Assembly: GCF_016427555.1 (NCBI RefSeq)
Contig: NZ_JAELVS010000001.1
Span: 1,426,001-1,490,000, forward strand
Source of the DNA: Marinobacter litoralis
Lineage (GTDB): Bacteria; Pseudomonadota; Gammaproteobacteria; Pseudomonadales; Oleiphilaceae
Direction: 5' to 3'
Length of the DNA stretch: 64,000 nucleotides
The position numbers were made by a program, and so were the translations under genes. This document shows positions 1 through 8,969 of this stretch, in pieces. Position 1 is the first letter of the stretch. The number at the start of each line of letters is the position of its first letter. Under the pieces are notes generated by a model. The model was not told the DNA's origin. It was given only the letters and a program-made list of their open reading frames with translations, and ran no database searches.

Positions 1-111
1 CGGACCGGGTCATTCTGGCACCGGTATGAGCGACTGCTTTTACCGCTGGCGGTCATGTTGCCGACCCTGTTATTGGTGGCCTTTGTTCCGATGCTGTTTT
101 ACGCTTTATAA
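1..111 (+). CDS. C-terminal fragment of an unidentified membrane protein
   Basis: An open frame runs in from the left edge and stops at TAA 109-111. It encodes 36 residues: a short basic stretch (WHRYER) and then about 23 hydrophobic residues ending in MLFYAL, which looks like a final transmembrane helix. The start and most of the gene lie outside the window, so I cannot assign a family. A good intrinsic terminator follows 15 bases later, which supports this being a real gene end. Confidence 0.55.
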   Translation, partial: RTGSFWHRYERLLLPLAVMLPTLLLVAFVPMLFYAL

Positions 112-125
112 AAGCATCGGATTCG

Positions 126-162
126 AAAACCCGCGAGAGTCCTGCTCCGCGGGTTTTTTGTT
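126..162 (+). terminator. Intrinsic terminator after the partial gene
   Basis: A 10-bp stem (126-135 with 148-157, AAAACCCGCG against its complement) is extended by GAG/CTC with one bulged base around a five-base loop. A T-rich run to 162 follows. It separates the upstream gene from the protease operon. Confidence 0.85.
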
Positions 163-198
163 TTAGAGTTCGGCAATCTCTCAACGAATGGAGCAACC

Positions 199-2781
199 GT
201 GAGAGTTTTAATTGCGTTATTCCTGTTATCACCATGGATGGTGACGCTGACCGGCTGCAGTGATTCGAGTGGCTCGGGCGACGAGGCGTCCGAACGACTG
301 CTCAGTCCTTTGTCTGGCAGCATAGCGATAGAAGCGAACAGCCGCATTGATCAGGACACCATGGATCAATTGGGGCGGGAAGGTGCAACACCGGCCAATG
401 CTGCGCAAACGTTACCCGCCAGTTTTGTTATGGCCGGCTATGTAAGCCGGGGCGCTGGTACCTACCCGGCTGCGGCGAGCGCATGCCAGACGAAAAATTA
501 TCAAGCCGATCCAGCCGATACGTTTTCGGTGCCGCTGGCCGCGGGTGAAACGATCGTGCTCAAAAGTTTCGGTACCTGCGGCACGGATGTGGCTTTGGAG
601 CTGCTGGTTGAAGGCTATCCTCCGGTCAGAACCTCAGGCAGGGACGAAACCGCACAGTTTCGGCTCAATTCAGGGCCCACAGACGACTATCAGGTGGTGG
701 TTCGAAACGTTGGCAGTCTGCCGGCGCGCTATATGCTTTTGAAGACCGCCGGGACGACTCAACAAAATGCCGCCTACCAATGGTCGGACCACCGATTTGA
801 GGAAGGCGAAGCGATTGTTACCTTGAAAGAGTCTGCGCCCGGGCAAGCGTCGGCTCTGAGCGCACAAGCAAAACTTGTCGCCCGGAAACTGGGCGAGCGC
901 ACCTGGTTGCGCAAGATGCCCGCTACTGCCCGCGCGCAGGCTGGTGGTCGCCCGGTTCCCGATACGCTGGACTGGATTCGGTCGCTAAGACAACAGCCGG
1001 ACGTGGAATTCGCCGCTCCCAATTACCGGATGCAGAGCCAGTCTCCGGTGGGTGAGCCTCTGTACAGTAAACAGTGGCATTACGACGTGATCAACGGCCC
1101 GGTAGCGTGGCAAATAGAGCCCAGCGGGGGCAGCGGCGTGGATGTTGCCGTGCTCGACACTGGCCTGTTCAGAGAGTCGGACGCATCGGGCTGGCATCCG
1201 GATCTGAATCGTAATGTGGTGTCTGGCCGTGACTATGTCGACAACGATTTCGATCCCCGAGATCCCGGCAGCAGCGTCGGTGGCAACGTCTATCATGGTA
1301 CTCACGTGGCGGGCACCATTGCCTCTGTGATCGATAACAAGGGCAGCGGCGGCGTAGCGTTCGGGGCCAGTTTGCTTCCGGTGCGCGTTCTGGGCGAGGG
1401 CGGTACAGGGTCGTCTGCTGATTTGATTGAAGCCATCGCTTGGTTGGTCAACGGCAGTGGCGGACAGCCGCCAAGGGCGCAGGTTGTTAATATGAGCCTG
1501 GGTGGTTTGCCAGAGATTCCTCAGTTGGAATCGGCCATTGCCGCGGGTGTGAACAAAGGCATGCTTTTTGTGGCGGCCGCAGGCAATGGGGGGACCAGGG
1601 TAAAATCCTATCCGGCGGCCTCGAGCAATGTGCTTGCAGTGAGCGCGGTGGACGGTGCCCGGAACCTGGCTTCCTACTCGAACTATGGCAGTTGGATTGA
1701 TTTGGCTGCACCGGGTGGCGACGCAGGGCGCGATGCCAATACCGATGGCGAAGCAGACCTTGTCTGGAGTACCAGTGCAGCGTTTGAGTCTGGCGCCTAT
1801 AAACCGGATTATCGTGGCCTTCAGGGCACGTCCATGGCCGCGCCCCACGTCTCGGGCGTGCTGGCGATGATGAAGGCGCAAAAGCCCGATCTTGACTATG
1901 GCGATGTCAGGGCGCTGCTTGCGAGCGGCGAGCTAACGGAATATTCGGGCCGGCGTTCAGATCAACTCGGGTACGGAGTGCTGGATGCGGCCAAGGCTGT
2001 ATCGGCGGCCAGCCAGGGTTTCACCGGGCCGGTCTTGTCGGCTTCACCGGCTGTGGTGTCGCTGAGTAATGAAGGTGTTGAAGCTCAGTTGGTTGAGCTT
2101 AATGTCTACGGCTCCGCCCCGGTGACCGGCGTTTCAGTGGAATCTCAGCCAGAATGGCTGGAGGTGGAGTCTGACTTCTCCGGTGAGCCTTTTATTCTCA
2201 ATGTGGCTTTATTGCGAGACAGATTGACCCCCGATGTTCCCGCCAGAGGTGATATCGTGGTGAGCTACAACCTGAGCAAGGAACTGCGTATACCGGTCAT
2301 TGGCCAGCTGATTACCGACGAGAAAGCCCGCAATGCCGGCAGGCACTTCGTATTGCTGGTGGATACCGAGCCCAATGAGCAGGGTGTGTATCTGGCTGAG
2401 GCTCAGGTAACGACCACCGTGGAAGATGGCGAGTATTTGTTTGCCTTTGAAGCCGATGACGGCGCAGAGCCCCGGTCACTGCGAGAGGTGACACCAGGCG
2501 ATTACTATCTGGTGGCAGGGACTGATATCGATGGTGACGGATTTATCTGTCAGGCCGGAGAGGCTTGTGCGGAATACCCTGTTGCAGGTTTGCGCGAGGT
2601 GGTTACCGTGAGGCCCGGACAAGTCATCAGCGACCTGCGTATGACCACCGGGTTTAGTCGCCCGACCATTTCTGCGGCCAGCCCTGACGTGCTGCCAAGG
2701 CCCGGTTTTCAAGGTTACCGGCTTATCAACAGCATCGACCGTGTGGCTGCCACAAACTCACAGTTAAAGGCATTAAAATGA
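199..2781 (+). CDS. S8 family serine peptidase (subtilase), predicted lipoprotein
   Basis: An 860-residue subtilisin-family protease. The N-terminus has a lipoprotein signal with lipobox LTGC (lipidated Cys20) followed by Ser, so outer-membrane anchoring is likely. A 270-residue propeptide/N-terminal region precedes the catalytic domain. The triad is visible: Asp320 in VLDTGL, His366 in HGTHVAGT and Ser545 in GTSMAAPHVSG; Asn463 in AAGNGG forms the oxyanion hole. About 250 C-terminal residues resemble beta-rich accessory domains. GTG at 199 is the start, with GGAG five bases upstream. Its stop overlaps the start of the PrcB-like gene (ATGA), implying translational coupling. The substrate is unknown. 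Confidence 0.9.
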   Translation: MRVLIALFLLSPWMVTLTGCSDSSGSGDEASERLLSPLSGSIAIEANSRIDQDTMDQLGREGATPANAAQTLPASFVMAGYVSRGAGTYPAAASACQTKNYQADPADTFSVPLAAGETIVLKSFGTCGTDVALELLVEGYPPVRTSGRDETAQFRLNSGPTDDYQVVVRNVGSLPARYMLLKTAGTTQQNAAYQWSDHRFEEGEAIVTLKESAPGQASALSAQAKLVARKLGERTWLRKMPATARAQAGGRPVPDTLDWIRSLRQQPDVEFAAPNYRMQSQSPVGEPLYSKQWHYDVINGPVAWQIEPSGGSGVDVAVLDTGLFRESDASGWHPDLNRNVVSGRDYVDNDFDPRDPGSSVGGNVYHGTHVAGTIASVIDNKGSGGVAFGASLLPVRVLGEGGTGSSADLIEAIAWLVNGSGGQPPRAQVVNMSLGGLPEIPQLESAIAAGVNKGMLFVAAAGNGGTRVKSYPAASSNVLAVSAVDGARNLASYSNYGSWIDLAAPGGDAGRDANTDGEADLVWSTSAAFESGAYKPDYRGLQGTSMAAPHVSGVLAMMKAQKPDLDYGDVRALLASGELTEYSGRRSDQLGYGVLDAAKAVSAASQGFTGPVLSASPAVVSLSNEGVEAQLVELNVYGSAPVTGVSVESQPEWLEVESDFSGEPFILNVALLRDRLTPDVPARGDIVVSYNLSKELRIPVIGQLITDEKARNAGRHFVLLVDTEPNEQGVYLAEAQVTTTVEDGEYLFAFEADDGAEPRSLREVTPGDYYLVAGTDIDGDGFICQAGEACAEYPVAGLREVVTVRPGQVISDLRMTTGFSRPTISAASPDVLPRPGFQGYRLINSIDRVAATNSQLKALK

Positions 2782-3275
2782 CCACGTTTGCGATCAAAGT
2801 ATTCACTGTACCCGCAATGGTGTTGGCATTGTCCGGTTGTGCTGCCTCGGGCAATACCGCGCCTCAGCAGGAACCGCAGGTGCGGCAGGTAACGCAGTCA
2901 GCCCATTGTGGTTTGACCGGACCGGGCGTGGCCTATGTCGATTCAGCCGGGGAATTGGAGTCGTTGCTGGAAGTTCGGGGCCAGAATATGTCAACGGGCG
3001 TAATCCGGCAGGTCGATTTTACGCAAGAGCAGCTTATCTTCGTGACGCTGGGTCAAAAGCCTACGGCCGGCTATAGCCTCGGGCTGGCGGAGGTCAGTCA
3101 GGAAAAGAATACGCTGAAACTGCGTATGGACGTGAAGGCTCCGGCCCCGGGCATGATGGTGGCGCAAGTGATCACGTCTCCTTGTGTTGTGCTGGCGACG
3201 GCTGGTGGCAACTGGGACCGGATTGAGGTGACAGGCGTCACTGACCAACCGTTGCAAGAGCCCGTTAAGCGCTGA
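2778..3275 (+). CDS. PrcB-like small lipoprotein, probable protease partner
   Basis: A 165-residue protein with a lipobox LSGC (Cys21) and Ala at +2. The region around residues 90-150 carries QKPTAGYSLGL and a later P-x-V-V-L strand, the pattern I associate with the PrcB C-terminal domain. PrcB is a small lipoprotein of the Treponema dentilisin protease complex. The start overlaps the subtilase stop by four bases, so the two are almost certainly co-translated. The inferred role is chaperone, anchor or regulator of the upstream protease; this rests on the domain name and linkage only. About 95 bases without a gene separate it from parE. Confidence 0.75.
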   Translation: MTTFAIKVFTVPAMVLALSGCAASGNTAPQQEPQVRQVTQSAHCGLTGPGVAYVDSAGELESLLEVRGQNMSTGVIRQVDFTQEQLIFVTLGQKPTAGYSLGLAEVSQEKNTLKLRMDVKAPAPGMMVAQVITSPCVVLATAGGNWDRIEVTGVTDQPLQEPVKR

Positions 3276-3369
3276 GCCGCGCTGCCTGCACTAAAAATCA
3301 ATCGTTGATCTTTCAGCGCCAATCAATAAGCTATGGCGCAACGACCATTTTCGGAGTTTTGCCCTTTCT

Positions 3370-5265
3370 ATGAGCCAGCAACAATACAACGCCGATGCCA
3401 TTGAAGTTCTAAGCGGTCTGGACCCGGTGCGAAAGCGCCCGGGGATGTATACCGATACATCAAGGCCAAATCATCTGGCGCAAGAGGTCATCGACAACAG
3501 CGTCGATGAGGCCTTGGCTGGGCATGCCCGCAAGATTGAAGTGACCCTGCACAGCGACAATTCTTTGAGCGTGGAAGACGACGGCCGGGGCATGCCGGTC
3601 GACATCCACAAAGAAGAGGGTGTGCCCGGGGTCGAGCTTATCCTTTCACGCTTGCACGCAGGGGGAAAATTCTCGGAAGGCAATTACAATTTTTCCGGTG
3701 GTTTGCATGGTGTCGGTGTCTCGGTGGTAAACGCCCTATCGACCCTGCTCGAAGTCACCATCCGCCGGGACGGCCAAGTCCATCGCATGACCTTCGAGAA
3801 TGGCGAGAAAGCCACCGATCTGGAAGTGATCGATACCGTCGGCAAGCGCAATACCGGTACGCGACTGCGATTTGCGCCCGACCCTAAGTATTTTGACAGC
3901 CCCAACTTCTCGGTCAGTCGTTTGCGCCATAATTTGCGTGCCAAGGCGGTACTTTGTCCGGGCCTGACAGTCATATTTGTACAGGAAAAAACCGGCGAAA
4001 AAGACGAATGGCTGTACGAAGACGGCCTGAGGGATTATCTGCGCACGGCCCTGGCGGATATCGAGGCAGTTCCGTTGGACCCGTTTACCGGCAGTTTCGC
4101 CGGCAACCAGGAAGCAGTGGACTGGGCCATTCAATGGTTACCTGAAGGTGGCGATGCCGTTCAGGAAAGTTACGTTAACCTGATCCCGACCGCGCAGGGC
4201 GGAACCCACGTGAACGGGCTCCGAACGGGTATGCTGGAGGCCATGCGGGAATTCTGCGAGTTCCGCAATCTGCTGCCTCGTGGGGTTAAATTGTCGCCGG
4301 AAGATATCTGGGAGCGGGTTGCCTACGTATTGTCGTTTAAAATGCAGGAACCTCAGTTCTCGGGTCAGACCAAAGAGCGGTTGTCTTCCCGTGAAGCAGC
4401 TGCATTTGTCTCGGGTGTCGTGAAAGATGCGTTCAGCCTGTGGTTGAACCAGCATACTGATGTGGCCGAGGTGTTGGCCGAGCTCTTCATCAGTAATGCC
4501 CAGCGCCGGTTGCGGGCCAGCAAGAAGGTGGCCCGCAAAAAGGTGACGTCGGGCCCTGCGTTGCCGGGCAAGCTGGCCGACTGTTCGGGGACTGATTCCA
4601 ACCGTTCCGAATTGTTTCTGGTTGAGGGTGACTCGGCAGGCGGCTCCGCCAAGCAAGCCCGTGACCGGGAATTCCAGGCGGTCATGCCGCTTCGAGGCAA
4701 GATATTGAACACCTGGGAAGTCGATTCCGGCGAAATTCTGGCCTCTCAGGAAGTGCATGATATTGCGGTCGCGATCGGTGTCGATCCCGGTTCCGATGAT
4801 TTAGCCGGTCTGCGTTACAACAAGGTGTGTATCCTTGCCGATGCTGACTCCGACGGGCTGCACATTGCCACCTTGTTGTGTGCCTTGTTTGTGAAGCACT
4901 TCCGCCCGCTGGTCAGTGCCGGTCATGTGTTCGTTGCCATGCCGCCGTTGTATCGGGTGGACTTGGGCAAGGAAACGTTTTACGCACTGGATGAGCACGA
5001 AAAACAAGGCATCATCGACCGTTTGGCGGCAGAAAATCGCAAGGGCAAGCTTCAGGTTACCCGTTTCAAAGGGCTGGGCGAAATGAACCCGCTGCAGCTG
5101 CGGGAAACCACCATGGCACCGGACACCCGGCGTTTGGTCATGCTTACCCTGGAAGAGGGTGACGATACCGACGAAGCGATGGATATGCTGCTGGGCAAAA
5201 AGCGCGCCTCCGACCGCAAGGCCTGGCTGGAAGCCTACGGTAATATGGCAGACGTTGCCGGTTGA
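3370..5265 (+). CDS. parE: DNA topoisomerase IV subunit B
   Basis: ParE (631 residues, the usual ParE length and shorter than GyrB) is the ATPase subunit of topoisomerase IV, which decatenates daughter chromosomes with ParC. The GHKL ATP site shows E39-x-x-D-N43, DGRGMP at 71-76 and the ATP lid GGLHGVGVSVVNALS at 110-124. The TOPRIM domain shows the catalytic EGDSAGG (Glu419) and DADSDG (491-496). The absence of the roughly 170-residue GyrB insertion supports ParE over GyrB. The partner parC lies 5.4 kb downstream, a looser arrangement than directly adjacent parE-parC. Confidence 0.97.
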   Translation: MSQQQYNADAIEVLSGLDPVRKRPGMYTDTSRPNHLAQEVIDNSVDEALAGHARKIEVTLHSDNSLSVEDDGRGMPVDIHKEEGVPGVELILSRLHAGGKFSEGNYNFSGGLHGVGVSVVNALSTLLEVTIRRDGQVHRMTFENGEKATDLEVIDTVGKRNTGTRLRFAPDPKYFDSPNFSVSRLRHNLRAKAVLCPGLTVIFVQEKTGEKDEWLYEDGLRDYLRTALADIEAVPLDPFTGSFAGNQEAVDWAIQWLPEGGDAVQESYVNLIPTAQGGTHVNGLRTGMLEAMREFCEFRNLLPRGVKLSPEDIWERVAYVLSFKMQEPQFSGQTKERLSSREAAAFVSGVVKDAFSLWLNQHTDVAEVLAELFISNAQRRLRASKKVARKKVTSGPALPGKLADCSGTDSNRSELFLVEGDSAGGSAKQARDREFQAVMPLRGKILNTWEVDSGEILASQEVHDIAVAIGVDPGSDDLAGLRYNKVCILADADSDGLHIATLLCALFVKHFRPLVSAGHVFVAMPPLYRVDLGKETFYALDEHEKQGIIDRLAAENRKGKLQVTRFKGLGEMNPLQLRETTMAPDTRRLVMLTLEEGDDTDEAMDMLLGKKRASDRKAWLEAYGNMADVAG

Positions 5266-5361
5266 TATTTCTTTCGGAGCTATTAAAAGGACTCCTTATT
5301 CTTTTTAAGTTTTTGATTGGCTCGTTATCCTGTCTGTTTTCCGGGTGGAACAGACAGGCTT

Positions 5362-7128
5362 ATGGAGTGGGAAGGCTGGTTTTCTTTATTCGTGGCAGGC
5401 GCCGCACTGGCTTTGATGGTATCGGGCCGATTTGCGCCGCATCTGGTGATGTTGGCGGTGCTGGTGTTGCTCAGCGCTACGGGCATTGTCAGTCATGAAC
5501 AGGCGCTGATCGGGTTCAGCAACCCTGGCCTGATCACCGTTGTTGCTTTGTTTGTTGTTGCCTCGGGTGTGCACCACTCCGGCGGCGTCGATCTTCTGGT
5601 GCGCTATATCCTTGGCAAGCCCAAAACGGTGCGGGCAGCTCAGGCCCGTATCGCCTTGCCGGTAACTCTGCTCAGTGGCTTTCTGAACAACACCCCCGTG
5701 GTCGCAACCATGATTCCGGCCGTTCATGCCTGGTCGCGTAAGATCGGTGTGGCGCCTTCCAAATTGATGATCCCCCTCAGTTACGCAGCTATTTTTGGCG
5801 GCACGCTCACTATGATTGGTACCAGTACCAATCTTGTGGTTAACGGACAGTATCAACAGTTAACGGGTAGCGAAGGGTTCTCTATTTTCGCCATTACCCA
5901 GGTCGGGTTGCCGGTGGCGGCTATTGGTGTGTTGACGATGCTGCTGTTTTTGCCGCGTTTTCTGCCTGAAAAAAAGGATCTGCAGAAGTTTGGTTCCGTT
6001 AAAGAATTTACGCTCGAGGTAGCGGTTGCGGCGAACGGGCCCTTGGTCGGCAAATCGGTTGGTGAGGCTGGCCTGCGGGAGTTGGAGCGGCTATATCTGG
6101 TTGAAATCGAACGGGACGGCAGCGTTGTTACGGCGGTGCCGTCGGAAGAACGGCTGCGAGGCGGTGACCGGTTGGTGTTTGCTGGTGACACTCAGGCCAT
6201 ATCAGATTTGCTGCGAATCAATGGCATTGTGCCGTCGGTCCATGATGACGAGCCCGCACTCAGCAAGGATCGAGCGGAGCGGCGGTTGATTGAGGCGGTA
6301 CTTTCGCCCCAGTGTGATGTATTGGGCCAGACGATTCGTGATGCACGGGTCAGGGATCGATACGGGGCCGTGGTGCTGGCGGTCGCCCGGGGTGGCGAAA
6401 GGGTGCCCGGAAATCTCGGGAATATACGCCTGCGCCCGGGAGACGTGTTGTTGCTTGAGGCTCGCCCCGCGTTTGTCAGTCGTCAGCGTTACAACAAAGA
6501 TTTTCTTCTGATCAATGATCTGGAAACCGAGGCACCTCGGCACGATCGAGCCTGGCTTTCCTGGGCAATTTTGCTTGTTCTCGTCGGGCTGGCGGCCTGT
6601 GGTGTTATGAGCATGTTGAACGCCGCTCTGGTGGGAGCGTTCTTGATGATTGCAGCCGGTTGTTGCTCGGTGGGACAGGCTCAAAAGGCGGTCGATGTGC
6701 CGGTTGTATTGACCATTGCTTCGTCCTTCGCGCTGGGGGGCGCATTGGAGCAAACCGGCGCGGCACGGTATTTGGCCGATTCGGTGCTTGGCTTGAGCCA
6801 GGGCAATCCGCTGGTGGTACTGATTTTGGTGTATCTGGTGGTGTCGGTGCTGACTGAAGTCATCACCAATAATGCGGCGGCGGTATTGATTGTGCCGGTT
6901 GTGCTGTCGCTTACGCAGGCGATGGGCGTGGCAGAAGAGCCCTTTATCATCGCCGTGATGATGGCCGCGTCAGCGAGCTTTGCAACCCCTCTTGGCTATC
7001 AGACAAACATGATGGTATTCGGGCCCGGGGGCTATCGTTTTGTCGACTTTCTGCGGGTGGGGCTACCGATGAATGTGTTTGTCGGTGTGGTCGCGGTGAG
7101 TGTGATTGCGCTGATCTATAACCTCTGA
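5362..7128 (+). CDS. SLC13-type permease with two internal TrkA-C domains
   Basis: A 588-residue membrane transporter. Residues 5-200 and 400-588 are hydrophobic helices. Pseudo-symmetric asparagine motifs, typical of the DASS/SLC13 or arsenite-permease fold, occur as NNTPVVA (109-115) with GTSTNLVV (153-160), and as TNNAAAVL (502-509) with ATPLGYQTNMM (541-551). The soluble middle (about 215-380) holds two TrkA-C-like repeats, each ending in GGD or RPGD plus a hydrophobic strand, which bind regulatory ligands in relatives. ATG 5362 has AGG just upstream and is preferred to an in-frame TTG at 5317 that would add 15 polar residues. The substrate (dicarboxylate, sulfate or other anion) cannot be read from sequence. 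The 3' end overlaps the convergent EAL gene by 13 bases. Confidence 0.85.
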   Translation: MEWEGWFSLFVAGAALALMVSGRFAPHLVMLAVLVLLSATGIVSHEQALIGFSNPGLITVVALFVVASGVHHSGGVDLLVRYILGKPKTVRAAQARIALPVTLLSGFLNNTPVVATMIPAVHAWSRKIGVAPSKLMIPLSYAAIFGGTLTMIGTSTNLVVNGQYQQLTGSEGFSIFAITQVGLPVAAIGVLTMLLFLPRFLPEKKDLQKFGSVKEFTLEVAVAANGPLVGKSVGEAGLRELERLYLVEIERDGSVVTAVPSEERLRGGDRLVFAGDTQAISDLLRINGIVPSVHDDEPALSKDRAERRLIEAVLSPQCDVLGQTIRDARVRDRYGAVVLAVARGGERVPGNLGNIRLRPGDVLLLEARPAFVSRQRYNKDFLLINDLETEAPRHDRAWLSWAILLVLVGLAACGVMSMLNAALVGAFLMIAAGCCSVGQAQKAVDVPVVLTIASSFALGGALEQTGAARYLADSVLGLSQGNPLVVLILVYLVVSVLTEVITNNAAAVLIVPVVLSLTQAMGVAEEPFIIAVMMAASASFATPLGYQTNMMVFGPGGYRFVDFLRVGLPMNVFVGVVAVSVIALIYNL

Positions 7129-8399
7129 TCCGCGCTGCTCATGATATCGCAACAGAGAACGTGCAGGCTGCCTTCGGCTTCGTAGGCAAAAGACAGGGTG
7201 ACGCACATATTGGCGCCGGTAACGCAAAGGTAAGGCGCCGTCACTTGCAGGCTTCCTGGCTGGTCGAGTGCCTGACTCAGGTATTGTTGGCGGCACCAGT
7301 CGGCACTGGCGGTGTCTTCAAGCGGCTTGAAGCGAGGGTCCTGGCTGCGAGGGCTGCGCCGGGGTAGAAGCGTCTCGGTTATCTGAACTCCGTCGGCATC
7401 TACCAGATAACAGCGTGACACCACTGGGTGAGAAACCAGCTCCGCACACGCCTGATTAATCCCGAGGCCCTGAAGGAGCCGCTCTGTAGCCTGCCTGAAC
7501 GGAGTGGTGAAGTAGTTGATCAGCTGCCGTGTCGGGTCTTGTTTGACTTGTTTTCTCTGCTTGTATTCCGAGAGCAGCTTGTCCAGATCAGCGGGGGCAT
7601 GCGACATGGCTTCCAGGTCCGTACTGGGGCGCTGGAAATAAAAGCCTTGAACGAAATCGACCCCTGCATCAATAGCGATCATGACCTGGTCACGCGTTTC
7701 AACCCCTTCCAATAGCACTAGACAGCCAGATTGACGCAGAAGCGATACGATGCCGTTGAGGATCTGTCGGGCGCGGTGATCGTTGACCGCTCGCATCAAC
7801 AAGGACCGGTCAAGCTTGACGATATCCGGCGACAGATTCCAGATACGTTCAAAATTAGAGTGGCCCGCACCAAAATCGTCGATCGCGGTAAGACAGCCCA
7901 GTTTCCGGTAATAGGCAACGGTTTCTTTGAGCTTTTCGGCGTCGTCGGTGGGCTGCTCTACGATCTCCATGACGATGCGGTGGGCGGGTAGCCCGGTTTT
8001 CTCAAGAATCTGACCGAAAAACGAATCTGACTGGTCACCATGGGTGACGACTCGCGGCGAAACGTTCAGGAACAGCCAGTTCAGTTGATCTTTGATATTG
8101 CTGTAATTGCGGACGTGCAGATACCGGCAGAGTCGGTCGAGCAGCAGGTTTTCCGCGTGGGAAGACGGAATGTCAAATAAATGCGGCGGCAGAACGGCCG
8201 CGTTGTCGTTGTCGAACGCCCGAATCAGAGCTTCATAGCCCACCGTGCGTTTGTGGGCGATGCTGTAGATAGGTTGAAGGGCGGTATGCAGGGTCAGCCC
8301 ACGGAAGGTCGCAGTCCAGGTATCGTTTTCCTGACTAAGCAATGGTGACAGTACGTCTGCTTCAGGAGCCGCTAGCATTTCGTTAAGGCTGTAGGACAT
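7116..8399 (-). CDS. EAL-domain cyclic-di-GMP phosphodiesterase
   Basis: A 427-residue protein from ATG 8399; an in-frame GTG at 8429 would add ten residues, and neither start has a clear Shine-Dalgarno. The EAL domain fills residues 35-260 and keeps the catalytic set: EAL 56-58 (GYEALIRAF), Asn112 (LFLNVSP), Glu145 (VMEIVEQ), DDFGAG from Asp174, Lys196 (VKLDRSL) and Glu231 (LLEGVET). It should therefore hydrolyse c-di-GMP to pGpG. The C-terminal 150 residues resemble the ligand-sensing domain that follows EAL in many such proteins, but I cannot name it. No membrane segment is visible, so it is cytoplasmic. It converges on the SLC13 permease with a 13-base overlap. Confidence 0.88.
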   Translation of the reverse strand: MSYSLNEMLAAPEADVLSPLLSQENDTWTATFRGLTLHTALQPIYSIAHKRTVGYEALIRAFDNDNAAVLPPHLFDIPSSHAENLLLDRLCRYLHVRNYSNIKDQLNWLFLNVSPRVVTHGDQSDSFFGQILEKTGLPAHRIVMEIVEQPTDDAEKLKETVAYYRKLGCLTAIDDFGAGHSNFERIWNLSPDIVKLDRSLLMRAVNDHRARQILNGIVSLLRQSGCLVLLEGVETRDQVMIAIDAGVDFVQGFYFQRPSTDLEAMSHAPADLDKLLSEYKQRKQVKQDPTRQLINYFTTPFRQATERLLQGLGINQACAELVSHPVVSRCYLVDADGVQITETLLPRRSPRSQDPRFKPLEDTASADWCRQQYLSQALDQPGSLQVTAPYLCVTGANMCVTLSFAYEAEGSLHVLCCDIMSSADQRL

Positions 8400-8473
8400 A
8401 GGTGTGTCTGGGCCGCTTAAAAGATTCACTCAGCTGTCGAGGGCATGAGAGTCTTGGCTGAATAACCGCCAGA

Positions 8474-8507
8474 GTGCCTATATCCTTGGCACGCCTAATT
8501 TTTTCAA
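8474..8507 (-). promoter_or_regulatory. Possible promoter and operator-like dyad upstream of the EAL gene
   Basis: Read on the minus strand, TTGAAA (plus 8502-8507) and GATATA (plus 8479-8484) are 17 bases apart, a plausible sigma-70 pair. A dyad GTGCC-N9-GGCAC (8474-8492) spans the -10 element, as a repressor site would. This is motif reading only. Confidence 0.4.
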
Positions 8508-8616
8508 GGCATTTGTTGCTGAAGGGTGCCAAAAAATGGCTTGGATTACCACAGGTTAATGTGTTCGGTAGGAAACAGTTTGTATCTCGGAAATAAGCGT
8601 AGGGTAAAAACAACGA

Positions 8617-8641
8617 AAAATCCCGGCATGGCCGGGATTTT
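8617..8641 (-). terminator. Intrinsic terminator of the small minus-strand unit
   Basis: A perfect 11-bp stem (8617-8627 with 8631-8641, AAAATCCCGGC) has a three-base loop. On the minus strand TTTTTCGTTGTTTTT follows. It sits 8 bases after the stop of the 15-codon ORF. Confidence 0.85.
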
Positions 8642-8648
8642 GGGGTGA

Positions 8649-8696
8649 TTAGTTGTTGCTGGGAATCACTACGCTTTCGTCGAAATCGAGTTCCAT
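8649..8696 (-). CDS. Possible 15-residue peptide gene or small RNA
   Basis: The minus strand reads MELDFDESVVIPSNN and then TAA. GAGG lies 8 bases before this ATG, a good ribosome-binding site; an in-frame ATG at 8714 would give 21 residues but lacks one. A GC hairpin (8721-8733) lies upstream and a textbook terminator directly downstream. A possible promoter is TTGTCG, 16 bases, TAGACT at about 8745-8775 on the minus strand. The peptide is acidic, with no signal peptide or cysteine. I do not recognise it. It could equally be a small RNA in which the ORF is incidental, or a leader peptide with no downstream gene. Confidence 0.35.
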   Translation of the reverse strand: MELDFDESVVIPSNN

Positions 8697-8969
8697 ATCG
8701 CTTTCCTCTGTCATTAACACCCCGCTTCGGGGCAGTTCATAAGTTTGGTTAAAGTCTATCTCAGCGATAAATTTCGACAATCCGTAAAATCCCTATACGA
8801 CCAAAGTGGCCGGGGCGCAACCTAACGGGTGGTATATCTTGTTCAAACAAACTGATCAATGAGCGCAAAATGTTTCGATTTGATTCGCTCTAACAGCGCT
8901 ATAGACTGCATGGGTGTGCATCGTGATATTGATTGGCCCCACAGAATATAAAGTTCAACGGGAGTGAGC

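Larger units (their letters stand above)
8430..8969. other. Intergenic region between the EAL gene and cytochrome b561
   Basis: A 540-base gap. On the minus strand it holds a possible EAL promoter (8479-8507), a strong terminator (8617-8641) and a possible tiny gene (8649-8696) with an upstream CCCCGAAGCGGGG hairpin (8721-8733). On the plus strand it must contain the cytochrome b561 promoter; I see no clear -35/-10 pair there. No ORF over 25 codons looks real. Confidence 0.6.

Noticed and set aside
985..1881. A 298-codon minus-strand ORF within the subtilase gene
   Set aside because: The plus-strand frame has the full catalytic triad and signal peptide; the minus ORF is a GC-rich shadow.
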